Origin: Faecalibacterium sp.
GTDB taxonomy: Bacteria > Bacillota > Clostridia > Oscillospirales > Ruminococcaceae
Length of the DNA: 5,031 bases
Reading direction: 5' to 3'
NCBI GenBank assembly: GCA_020025795.1
Contig: JAHHRK010000101.1
Coordinates: 1-5,031, forward strand
The notes beneath the pieces are model-generated. The model was given only the letters and a program-made list of their open reading frames with translations. It had not been told where the DNA came from and searched no databases. Position numbers and translations under genes: made by a program. Below, piece after piece: positions 1 to 5,031 of this stretch. How positions within the stretch are numbered: the stretch's first letter is position 1; the number at the start of each line of letters is the position of its first letter.

Positions 1-2
1 TT

Positions 3-269
3 TCTGGCGTACAGGCATATATGGAAGGCTGGACCTACGCTGTGACCAACATGGGCGTAGACGAAAAGGTAGTTGACCATAAGCGTGCGGTCAATGAAAG
101 CTTTTTTGATGCGGAGGCAAGCGCAGACGAGATCCGAACTACCGCCCAGCAGGAAGGTGTTACCTGTCTGGTTTATGCCAAGGATTGGCCGGGAAATCCG
201 CCCAGCGGGCTGACGGCTGACTATGAAAACGAGGATGTGGCCATTTACTTCCTGAACGGAAAAATATAA
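3..269 (+). CDS. C-terminal end of an unidentified protein (5' truncated by window edge)
   Basis: The frame is open from the window edge to a TAA at 267-269, giving about 88 visible residues. An ATG at 21 exists but has no Shine-Dalgarno sequence before it, so the real start most likely lies off the window. The segment is soluble and acidic, without a membrane helix. It ends with a pattern (GVTCLVYAKDWPG, then ENEDVAIYFLNGK) that resembles the extracytoplasmic C-terminal tail of multi-spanning glycosyltransferase-like membrane proteins, where a residue stretch such as NEDVAIY closes the chain. That resemblance is an impression only, and I do not recognise the family. It is not a ModA C-terminus as far as I can see. 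A strong terminator follows directly, separating it from the molybdenum operon. That it is coding is fairly sure; its function is unknown. Confidence 0.7.
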   Translation, partial: SGVQAYMEGWTYAVTNMGVDEKVVDHKRAVNESFFDAEASADEIRTTAQQEGVTCLVYAKDWPGNPPSGLTADYENEDVAIYFLNGKI

Positions 270-280
270 CCTTTTCTAAG

Positions 281-310
281 GCCTGGCGTCGTATGACGCC
301 GGGCTTTTTT
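281..310 (+). terminator. Intrinsic terminator of the upstream gene
   Basis: A 10-bp stem is formed by GCCTGGCGTC (281-290) and GACGCCGGGC (295-304), with a GTAT loop and one G-U pair, followed by six T residues (305-310). It begins 11 nt after the stop codon at 269. This is a canonical Rho-independent terminator and it isolates the following leader from upstream transcription. Confidence 0.93.
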
Positions 311-377
311 GTGTATCGGAAAGGTGCGGGAAAAGGAATCCCAAATTGTCTGCGGAATTTGTCAGAAAAAGGAAATT

Positions 378-421
378 TTGTAGGAGAAAAGGTTGACAAC
401 TTATGATAAATTTGAAACAAT
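378..421 (+). promoter_or_regulatory. Probable promoter of the molybdenum operon
   Basis: Two overlapping sigma-A type readings are possible. (a) A perfect -35 TTGACA at 393-398, a 17-bp spacer and a 4/6 match -10 AACAAT at 416-421, which would start RNA near 428. (b) A 5/6 match -10 TATGAT at 402-407 with a poor -35 TTGTAG at 378-383, which would start RNA near 414. Reading (b) keeps the full 5' strand of the proposed aptamer closing helix (417-425); reading (a) has the better -35. A promoter here is expected because the preceding gene is terminated at 281-310 and the operon begins downstream. Which start is used cannot be decided by eye. Confidence 0.55.
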
Positions 422-555
422 AAATATTGTCTTCGAGTCGGTACGCCTACGACATTTTGTTATGGCTGCCGAACGCTGCTGGGTTTTGCCGGAAACAACA
501 AAGCCTTCCATTACGAAAAGAAGGCGGAAAAGAGTACGGTCGGCAGGTTTACTGT
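417..555 (+). ncRNA. Structured leader RNA, probable Moco (molybdenum cofactor) riboswitch aptamer
   Basis: What I see: nested helices with no convincing ORF. A closing helix can form between 417-425 and 547-555 (one mismatch, one G-U). Inside are a hairpin GTCG(G)TA/TACGAC at 437-453 with loop CGCC, then a strong helix CTGCCGA (466-472) with TCGGCAG (540-546). That helix encloses a hairpin at 479-492 and another, GCCTTC (503-508) with GAAGGC (520-525). Unpaired purine-rich stretches GGAAACAACAAA (491-502) and GGAAAAGAG (526-534) flank the last hairpin and look like ligand or tertiary-contact segments. What is known: Moco RNAs (Rfam RF01055) are about 140-nt multi-helix leaders in front of molybdate transport and Moco synthesis genes. 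What I infer: size, architecture and the downstream modB-modC-moeA-moaA genes make this a Moco riboswitch. I could not align it to the family model, so a different or divergent molybdenum/tungsten-cofactor RNA remains possible. Confidence 0.7.
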
Positions 556-578
556 GGTGTTGTTGTAGTGTCCGTCTT
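521..578 (+). promoter_or_regulatory. Candidate antiterminator pairing (aptamer 3' strand with terminator 5' arm)
   Basis: AAGGCGGA at 521-528 is identical to AAGGCGGA at 583-590 in the terminator's 3' arm. The terminator's 5' arm TCCGTCTT (571-578) can therefore pair over 8 positions with either copy. When 521-525 are held in the aptamer hairpin with 503-507, the 5' arm is free to build the terminator. When the aptamer is unfolded, 521-528 can capture the 5' arm and prevent termination. This predicts ligand-induced termination, in line with feedback repression by Moco. The pairing is visible directly; the switching is inferred. Confidence 0.6.
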
Positions 579-601
579 CCATAAGGCGGACTTTTATTTT
601 T
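570..601 (+). terminator. Leader intrinsic terminator (riboswitch expression platform)
   Basis: GTCCGTCTT (570-578) pairs with AAGGCGGAC (583-591) across a CCAT loop, giving a 9-bp stem with one G-U pair, followed by TTTTATTTTT (592-601). It lies about 100 nt before the modB start codon and after the leader RNA, with no gene in between. It can therefore only make sense as a regulated attenuator of the operon or as the end of an independent small RNA. The shared 8-nt repeat with the upstream hairpin supports the attenuator reading. Confidence 0.9.
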
Positions 602-653
602 GGACAAATTGCGGGAATGTTTTCCATATTTCCGAAATCTGCGTCTGATTTTT

Positions 654-675
654 GGCAGAAAGTAAACTTTCTGCC
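654..675 (+). repeat. Perfect inverted repeat in the modB 5' untranslated region
   Basis: GGCAGAAAGT (654-663), a 2-nt AA spacer and ACTTTCTGCC (666-675) form a perfect dyad. In RNA it gives a 9-bp stem with a TAAA loop. It is preceded by a T-run on the + strand and followed by GTTGTGTTACG, which is not a proper T-tract. On the - strand the stem is followed by AAAAATC. It is therefore not a normal terminator in either direction. It sits between the leader terminator and the modB ribosome-binding site, so it may be a DNA operator, an mRNA-stabilising hairpin or part of a second control layer. It does not match the E. coli ModE operator pattern. Confidence 0.6.
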
Positions 676-690
676 GTTGTGTTACGAAAG

Positions 691-695
691 AAGGA
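691..695 (+). promoter_or_regulatory. Ribosome-binding site that fixes the modB start
   Basis: AAGGA, within GAAAGAAGGA (686-695), ends 7 nt before the ATG at 703, which is ideal Gram-positive spacing. The same frame is open upstream to a TTG at 652, but that codon has no such site and overlaps the inverted repeat. The start is therefore placed at 703. The CTTTCT of the inverted repeat (667-672) could also pair with AGAAGG (689-694), masking this site in an alternative fold. Confidence 0.8.
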
Positions 696-702
696 ACTGC
701 GT

Positions 703-1377
703 ATGGATTGGTATCCGCTTTGGAACTCTCTGCGCATTGCAGGCATCAGTACGGTGATTGTGTTTTTTGCCGGTATTTTTGCCGCATATACCATCGCCAA
801 AGCGCCGCGTTTGGTAAAGGGCAGCCTGGATGTAGTTCTGACGATGCCGCTGGTTTTGCCGCCTACGGTTGTGGGATATCTGCTGCTGCGCGTGTTGGGG
901 CCGAAACGAATTGTGGGTGCTTGGGTGCTGGAGCATTTCGATCTGCGCCTGACCATGACCTGGTGGTCGGCAATTTTTGCCACGGTGGTGGTGATTTTTC
1001 CCTTGATGTACCGCACAGCACGCGGCGCCTTTGAGGCGTTCGATGAAACGCTGGCGTATTCCGGCCAAACACTGGGCCTGTCCAATACATATATCTTTTG
1101 GCGCATTCGGATGCCTGCCTGCAAGCAGGGCATCATTGCCGGAACGGTGCTGGCCTTTGCACGCGCACTGGGCGAATATGGCGCAACCAGCATGATTGCA
1201 GGCTATACACCTGGCCGTACCGCAACGATTTCTACGACGGTCTATCAGCTGTGGCGCACCAATAACGATGCGCTGGCCTTCCGCTGGGTCATGATTAACA
1301 TGGCGATTTCGGCGGTGGTGCTGCTGGCAGTGAATATGCTGGAAAAGAAAAAAACGGAGAAAGGGAGGTCGGTCTGA
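703..1377 (+). CDS. modB: Molybdate ABC transporter permease ModB
   Basis: This is the membrane-spanning subunit of the molybdate importer; two copies form the channel in the cytoplasmic membrane and dock onto ModC. The protein has 224 residues, the usual ModB length. Hydrophobic segments lie at about 12-32, 46-66, 89-107, 144-166 and 196-213. The family-typical MPLVLPPTVVGYLLL is at 48-62. The cytoplasmic EAA-type coupling loop is seen as AYSGQTLGLSNTYIFWRIRM (118-137), continuing to P138 and G143. It is followed by the ModB-like AGTVLAFARALGEYGAT (146-162), which argues for molybdate rather than the more distant TupB tungstate permeases. The gene is the first of the operon, behind the leader terminator, and its stop overlaps the modC start by one base (TGATG). 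No binding-protein gene (modA) precedes it. Tungstate may also be a substrate. The family assignment is secure. Confidence 0.94.
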   Translation: MDWYPLWNSLRIAGISTVIVFFAGIFAAYTIAKAPRLVKGSLDVVLTMPLVLPPTVVGYLLLRVLGPKRIVGAWVLEHFDLRLTMTWWSAIFATVVVIFPLMYRTARGAFEAFDETLAYSGQTLGLSNTYIFWRIRMPACKQGIIAGTVLAFARALGEYGATSMIAGYTPGRTATISTTVYQLWRTNNDALAFRWVMINMAISAVVLLAVNMLEKKKTEKGRSV

Positions 1378-2405
1378 TGTCCCTTTCGGTGGATATTCAA
1401 AAGGATTTGGGCGATTTCCATTTGAACGTTGCCTTTGAATCTGATGGCGGCGTGCTGGCGCTGCTGGGCGCTTCCGGCTGCGGCAAGAGCATGACACTTA
1501 AATGCATTGCTGGTATTTGCAAGCCGGACCGAGGCCGCATCACGCTGGACGGCGTGACGCTTTTTGATTCAGAAAAGCACATCAACCTTCCGCCCCAAAA
1601 GCGGCGGGTAGGATACTTGTTCCAGCAGTATGCCCTGTTCCCGAATATGACGGTGGAGCAGAACGTCGCAGCAGGCGTTCGGTGCAAAGCCCAGGCCAAG
1701 CAGGCCACGGCTGAGATGATTCATCGGATGCGTTTGGACGGGCTGGAAAAGCTGCGTCCGCACCAGCTTTCCGGCGGACAGCAGCAGCGCACGGCGCTGG
1801 CCCGGATTCTGGTCAACGAGCCGGAGGTGCTTTTGCTGGACGAGCCGTTTTCGGCGCTGGACAGCCACCTGCGCTTTCAGATGGAAGACGAAGTGCGCCA
1901 TATTGTCCAGGGCTTTGGTAAGCCTGTGGTGATGGTTTCGCACAGCCAGGACGAGGTGTATCGCCTTTCCCAGCGTGTAGCGGTGATGGCGGCAGGCCAT
2001 GTGGAATCCATTGGCCCGAAAAAGGAAATCTTTACCCAGCCCCAGACCCGAAACGCTGCTATCCTGACCGGCTGCCGGAATATTTCCAAGGTGCAGCCGC
2101 TTGCAGGCAATCGCCTTTTGGCGCAGGATTGGGGCATCGAGCTGGCAGGCTTGGCGAATGGCTGCGATTTTATCGGTATTCGAGCACAGGACATCGTACC
2201 CGGTGACGGCGAAAACAGTGTCGCTTGCCAGGTAACGGCAGAAATTGAAAATCCCTTCTCTGTGACGGTGATGCTGCGCCCATGCGGTGCGGAGAATACC
2301 GTCCCCCTGATTTGGGAATTGGATAAAGAACAATGGAGCAAGCTGCGAGGCGAAACCCAGCGGATTTGTCTGCCGACGGCACGGCTCCAGCGGTTAAAGG
2401 AGTGA
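1377..2405 (+). CDS. modC: Molybdate ABC transporter ATP-binding protein ModC
   Basis: This is the cytoplasmic ATPase that drives molybdate import through ModB. It has 342 residues, close to the normal ModC length. The N-terminal ABC ATPase shows Walker A GASGCGKS (31-38), the Q-loop in LFQQYALFPNMTV (81-93), signature LSGGQQQR (131-138), Walker B VLLLDEP with catalytic Glu156 (151-157), D-loop SALD (159-162) and switch His189 in VSHSQDEV. All catalytic residues are present. Residues from about 225 to 342 form a C-terminal regulatory region of the TOBE/Mop kind, with a strand pattern around VACQVTAEIENPFSVTVML; in family members this part can bind oxyanion. The ATG at 1377 is preceded by AAGGGAGGT (1361-1369) and overlaps the modB stop by one base, so translation is probably coupled. 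The pairing with a ModB and Moco genes gives the substrate; the ATPase domain alone would not. Confidence 0.93.
   Translation: MSLSVDIQKDLGDFHLNVAFESDGGVLALLGASGCGKSMTLKCIAGICKPDRGRITLDGVTLFDSEKHINLPPQKRRVGYLFQQYALFPNMTVEQNVAAGVRCKAQAKQATAEMIHRMRLDGLEKLRPHQLSGGQQQRTALARILVNEPEVLLLDEPFSALDSHLRFQMEDEVRHIVQGFGKPVVMVSHSQDEVYRLSQRVAVMAAGHVESIGPKKEIFTQPQTRNAAILTGCRNISKVQPLAGNRLLAQDWGIELAGLANGCDFIGIRAQDIVPGDGENSVACQVTAEIENPFSVTVMLRPCGAENTVPLIWELDKEQWSKLRGETQRICLPTARLQRLKE
2396..2402 (+). promoter_or_regulatory. Ribosome-binding site that fixes the moeA start
   Basis: AAAGGAG lies 8 nt before the ATG at 2411 and runs directly into the modC stop codon TGA (2403-2405). An in-frame ATG at 2333 would add 26 residues and overlap modC by 73 nt without a comparable site, so 2411 is preferred. 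The site suggests that ribosomes ending modC re-initiate on moeA. Confidence 0.8.
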
Positions 2406-2410
2406 TCAGT

Positions 2411-3622
2411 ATGGGTCATCTGGATTTTAAGACAGCACAAACGCTGCTGATGGATCGAGTTTCTGTGGTGAATGCGGAGCCCGTTTCGATTGCCCACTGC
2501 GGTGGACGGATTTTAGCTAATGATTTGACGGCGGCGGAGAATATTCCGCCGTTTGACCGTTCTCCCTACGATGGATATGCATTCCGTGCAGAGGATTCGG
2601 CACAGGCTTCGGAGGAAAACCCGGTTACGCTTACCATTTTGGAGGAAGTACCGGCAGGCGCTGTGCCCACCAAAACGGTTACCGCAGGTACAGCGGTAAA
2701 GATTCTGACCGGCGCACCCATTCCGCAGGGCGCAGACGCAGTATGTAAATATGAAGATACCCGTTTTGATGCCCAGCAGGTCACACTGCTGCGTGCATAC
2801 AAGTCCGGCGCAAATATTGTCCGAATGGGTGAGGACGTACAGATCGGCAAGGTGCTGGCACAAAAGGGCGATGTGATTGACGCCGGCACGGCTGGAACCC
2901 TGGCATCGCAGGGTGTGACCCAGCCGATGGTGTACCGCACGCTGCGTGTTGGTATTCTCTCTACCGGCAACGAAGTGATCGAAGCAGACGAAGCGCTGCG
3001 TCCCGGTAAGATTCGCAACTCCAACCGCCATACGCTGGAGGCTGCGCTGTGCCATGCGGGCTTTGAGCCGATTTATCTGGGCCTGGCAGGCGATAATGTG
3101 GAGAACATCGCAGCGCGTTTCCGTGAAGGTTTGGAAAGCTGCGACGCTGTGATTTCCACCGGCGGCGTTTCCGTGGGCGATTATGATTTGACACCGGACG
3201 CAATGGAGCGTGCCGGCATTGAGATTCTGTTCCGCGGCGTGGCGCTCAAGCCCGGCATGGCCTGCGCCTATGGCGTAAAAGATGGCAAAGCGGTCTGTGG
3301 CCTGTCCGGTAATCCGGCTTCGTCCATGACCAATTTCTATGCGGTGGCATTGCCTGCACTGCGCAAGATGGCAGGTTACCGCCTGCCCGGTTATCGGGAA
3401 ATCGCGGTGACGCTGAACGAGGATTTCCGTAAAAAGAGCCCTCAGACCCGCTTGCTGCGCGGCCGACTGGATTTGTCGGACGGCACGGTGCGGATGCATC
3501 TGCCTCAGGAACAGGGCAATGTGATTTTGAGCAGCACCATCAACTGCAATGTAATGGCAATCGTCCCTGCGGGCAGTGGCCCTGTCCCGAAGAATACAAC
3601 GCTGAAAGGATTCCTATTATGA
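2411..3622 (+). CDS. moeA: Molybdopterin molybdenumtransferase MoeA
   Basis: MoeA inserts molybdenum from molybdate into adenylylated molybdopterin, the last step of making basic Moco, in the cytoplasm. The product has 403 residues, the normal length for a MoeA without extra domains. Visible motifs in order: IPPFDRSPYDGYA (45-57), containing the conserved DGYA with Asp54; TGAPIPQGADAV (100-111); GEDV (140-143); the MoCF core beginning STGNEV with Glu188 (184-189); STGGVSVGDYD (249-259); LKPGM (279-283); and GLSGNPASS (297-305). The C-terminal beta-barrel domain IV covers about 330-403. Residues normally needed for catalysis are present; the usual SAMDGYA is SPYDGYA here. It lies 5 nt after modC, its start is set by AAAGGAG, and its TGA overlaps the next gene's ATG (ATGA). 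The family is secure; whether it handles Mo or W in vivo is not visible. Confidence 0.94.
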   Translation: MGHLDFKTAQTLLMDRVSVVNAEPVSIAHCGGRILANDLTAAENIPPFDRSPYDGYAFRAEDSAQASEENPVTLTILEEVPAGAVPTKTVTAGTAVKILTGAPIPQGADAVCKYEDTRFDAQQVTLLRAYKSGANIVRMGEDVQIGKVLAQKGDVIDAGTAGTLASQGVTQPMVYRTLRVGILSTGNEVIEADEALRPGKIRNSNRHTLEAALCHAGFEPIYLGLAGDNVENIAARFREGLESCDAVISTGGVSVGDYDLTPDAMERAGIEILFRGVALKPGMACAYGVKDGKAVCGLSGNPASSMTNFYAVALPALRKMAGYRLPGYREIAVTLNEDFRKKSPQTRLLRGRLDLSDGTVRMHLPQEQGNVILSSTINCNVMAIVPAGSGPVPKNTTLKGFLL

Positions 3623-4635
3623 AAAAGATTAAAGTGGAAGATGCTGTGGGCATGGAACTGTGCCACGATATCACAGCGATGTATGACGGATTTAAGGGTG
3701 CAGCCTTTAAGCGCGGCCATGTGATTCAAAAAGAAGATATTCCCAAGCTGCTGGATATCGGCAAGCGCACGGTGTTTGTCTGGGAAGAAAACGCAGGCGA
3801 AATCCACGAAGAAGACTGCGCACGCCGTATGGCTGCTATGGCTCCGGTGGAAGGCGCACACTACAACGGACCTTCGGAAGGCAAAGTGCTGCTGATGGCA
3901 GATACCCGTGGTATGTTCCGTGTCAATACGGAACTTTTGCACCAGATCAACTCCATTGGTGATATTACCATTTGCACCCTGCCGGACCATTTCCCGGTAG
4001 AAGCAGGCGACCGACTGGCCTCCATGCGCATTGTGCCGCTGGTGACCAAGGAAGAACAGATCATTCAGGCAGAAGCGCTGTGCAAGGATCAGAAGCTGCT
4101 GGATCTGCGCCCCTACCAGCACAAAAAGGTGGGCGTAGTGGTTACCGGCTCGGAAGTATACACCGGCCGTATTCAGGATAAGTTCGAGCCTGTGGTGCGC
4201 CACAAAATGAAGCAGTACCCCAGCGAGATTCTGGGCGTGACCATCTGCGACGATGATTTGGATATGATTACCGCTGCGGGCCAGAAATATCTGGACGAAG
4301 GCGCAGACATCCTGATTTTCACCGGCGGTATGTCGGTAGACCCGGACGATCTGACTCCGACCGCAATCCGCAATCTGGGCGCGGATATCATTACCCACGG
4401 CGTGCCTGCTCAGCCGGGCAATATGACGCTGGTGGCGTATAAAGACGATGTGGCAATCCTGGGTGTGCCGGGTGCGGCAATCAGCCTGCCTACCACCATT
4501 TTTGATGTGCTGCTGCCGCAGATTTTTACCGGCGACAAGCTGACCAAGCAGGATTTGATTCGTCTGGAGGACGGCGGCCTTTGCCGGATGTGCAAGGTAT
4601 GCCACTTCCCCACTTGTACATTTGGGAGATACTAA
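3619..4635 (+). CDS. MoeA-like molybdopterin-binding protein with C-terminal cysteine cluster
   Basis: This is a 338-residue second member of the MoeA/MogA/MoaB superfamily. The N-terminal part (about 1-56) has a conserved-looking VEDAVGMELCHDIT (6-19) and FKRGHVI (30-36). The middle (about 85-145) resembles a MoeA linker. Residues about 169-305 form the molybdopterin-binding MoCF fold, with VVVTGSEVYTG (173-183) and FTGGMSVDPDDLTPTAI (234-250). The site that is GNP in MoeA reads VPGAA (283-287), and the DGYA active-site segment of MoeA is missing, so it is probably not a simple duplicate insertase. The tail holds Cys322, Cys325, Cys328 and Cys333 (C-x2-C-x2-C-x4-C), a likely metal or Fe-S site. 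Such proteins are usually annotated only as molybdopterin-binding; I infer a role in handling or modifying the cofactor for Mo enzymes. The start at 3619 follows AAAGGA (3605-3610) and overlaps moeA by 4 nt. Confidence 0.88.
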   Translation: MKKIKVEDAVGMELCHDITAMYDGFKGAAFKRGHVIQKEDIPKLLDIGKRTVFVWEENAGEIHEEDCARRMAAMAPVEGAHYNGPSEGKVLLMADTRGMFRVNTELLHQINSIGDITICTLPDHFPVEAGDRLASMRIVPLVTKEEQIIQAEALCKDQKLLDLRPYQHKKVGVVVTGSEVYTGRIQDKFEPVVRHKMKQYPSEILGVTICDDDLDMITAAGQKYLDEGADILIFTGGMSVDPDDLTPTAIRNLGADIITHGVPAQPGNMTLVAYKDDVAILGVPGAAISLPTTIFDVLLPQIFTGDKLTKQDLIRLEDGGLCRMCKVCHFPTCTFGRY

Positions 4636-4636
4636 G

Positions 4637-5031
4637 ATGATTGATACATTTGGACGCCGCATCAACTATCTGCGGCTTTCGGTAACGGAGCTGTGCAATC
4701 TGCGCTGCCGCTACTGTATGCCGGAAGACGGCATCTGCAAAAAATCGCACGAAGAAATGCTCACCGAAGATGAGATGATTACGGCGGTTGAAATTGCGGC
4801 TTCACTGGGCGTAACAAAAGTGCGCGTCACGGGCGGCGAACCACTGGTGAAAAAGAATATTGTTTCCATCTGCCGCCGTGCCGCGGCTGTGCCCGGTATT
4901 CGGGACGTGGGCATTACCACCAATGGCATCGCCCTGCCCGAGCTGGCAAAGCCTTTGCACGAAGCAGGCGTGAACCGCATCAACATCAGCCTGGATACCC
5001 TGAACCCGGAAAAGTACCATCGCATTACCCG
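4637..5031 (+). CDS. moaA: GTP 3',8-cyclase MoaA, N-terminal part (3' end off window)
   Basis: MoaA is the radical-SAM enzyme that, with MoaC, converts GTP to cyclic pyranopterin monophosphate, the first step of Moco synthesis. About 131 residues are visible, open to the window end. The N-terminal radical-SAM [4Fe-4S] motif is C20-x3-C24-x2-C27 in LCNLRCRYCMP. Further family marks are VRVTGGEPLVKK (62-73), GITTNGI (92-98) and NRINISLDTLNPEKYHRIT (113-131). The opening DTFGRRINYLRLSVTELCN is typical of MoaA and separates it from other radical-SAM proteins. The second C-terminal Fe-S site and the closing GG would lie beyond the window. The ATG at 4637 follows GGGAG (4624-4628) with 8-nt spacing, and only one base separates it from the previous stop. 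Gene order suggests it shares the leader-controlled transcript. Confidence 0.95.
   Translation, partial: MIDTFGRRINYLRLSVTELCNLRCRYCMPEDGICKKSHEEMLTEDEMITAVEIAASLGVTKVRVTGGEPLVKKNIVSICRRAAAVPGIRDVGITTNGIALPELAKPLHEAGVNRINISLDTLNPEKYHRIT

Noticed and set aside
393..648. Small + strand reading frames in the leader (TTG at 393 to 584; ATG-like frame 427 to 648), possibly a leader peptide
   Set aside because: They run through the RNA helices and the terminator stem, have Arg/Cys-rich composition unlike a real protein, and show no run of a regulatory amino acid. TAGGAG before 393 is tempting but lies in the promoter region.
654..675. Inverted repeat as a second intrinsic terminator
   Set aside because: There is no T-tract after the stem on either strand; the + strand continues GTTGTGTTACG and the - strand continues AAAAATC.
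602..675. ModE-type operator or a second sigma-A promoter before modB
   Set aside because: The TATATA half-sites of ModE operators are absent. The best promoter match (TTGGAC at 600-605 with CATATT at 625-630) has a weak -35 and a 19-bp spacer.
652..702. TTG at 652 as the start of modB, adding 17 N-terminal residues
   Set aside because: The codon overlaps the perfect inverted repeat and has no Shine-Dalgarno sequence. The extension is not ModB-like, and the ATG at 703 has AAGGA with 7-nt spacing and gives a standard-length ModB.
594..1497. Long open frames on the - strand opposite modB
   Set aside because: They are shadows of the modB codon pattern, with low-complexity His/Arg/Gln composition and no recognisable domain.
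2333..2410. ATG at 2333 as the start of moeA
   Set aside because: It would overlap modC by 73 nt with no ribosome-binding site. The ATG at 2411 has an ideal AAAGGAG, and MoeA homology begins there.
2513..4665. Long - strand open frames opposite moeA, the MoeA-like gene and modC (for example 2513-3499 and 3505-4665)
   Set aside because: The + strand frames carry clear family motifs throughout, and the antisense translations match nothing and lack start signals.
1..5031. CRISPR arrays, insertion sequences, tRNA or rRNA genes, phage or defence genes
   Set aside because: No direct-repeat arrays, transposase motifs, terminal inverted repeats or tRNA-like cloverleafs were seen. The window is metabolic and continuous in style.

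Overview
The window is a molybdenum uptake and molybdenum-cofactor (Moco) biosynthesis operon on the + strand. The organism looks like a low-to-mid GC anaerobic Firmicute, probably a Clostridia (Oscillospiraceae or Ruminococcaceae type gut bacterium). I infer this from strong purine-rich Shine-Dalgarno sites, a compact operon, a radical-SAM MoaA, protein style and roughly balanced base composition. No sequence search was possible, so the taxon is an inference.

Layout. Positions 3-269 hold the C-terminal end of an unidentified protein that starts off the window. It closes with a textbook intrinsic terminator (281-310), so it is not part of the operon. From about 311 to 702 there is no convincing gene. 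This stretch carries a promoter region (about 378-421), a large structured RNA leader (about 417-555), a second strong intrinsic terminator (570-601) and a perfect 10-bp-arm inverted repeat (654-675). I interpret the leader plus terminator as a Moco-type riboswitch with a transcription-termination expression platform. The 8 nt AAGGCGGA occur both in an aptamer helix (521-528) and in the 3' arm of the terminator (583-590). The terminator's 5' arm can therefore pair with either one, which is a ready-made antiterminator.

Five genes follow with almost no space between them: modB (703-1377, molybdate permease), modC (1377-2405, molybdate ATPase), moeA (2411-3622, molybdenum insertase), a second shorter MoeA-like molybdopterin-binding protein with a cysteine-rich tail (3619-4635), and moaA (4637 to beyond the window end, GTP 3',8-cyclase). 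Junctions are a 1-nt overlap, a 5-nt gap, a 4-nt ATGA overlap and a 1-nt gap, and I saw no internal terminator or promoter, so they are probably one translationally coupled transcript.

How it works together. ModBC import molybdate, MoaA starts pterin synthesis from GTP, and MoeA inserts molybdenum into molybdopterin. The MoeA-like protein probably handles the pterin or mature cofactor in a specialised step. A leader that terminates transcription when Moco is abundant would give end-product feedback on both uptake and synthesis. The periplasmic/lipoprotein binding subunit modA is not upstream of modB and is absent from the window; this and the cysteine-tailed MoeA paralogue are the most unusual points besides the leader.
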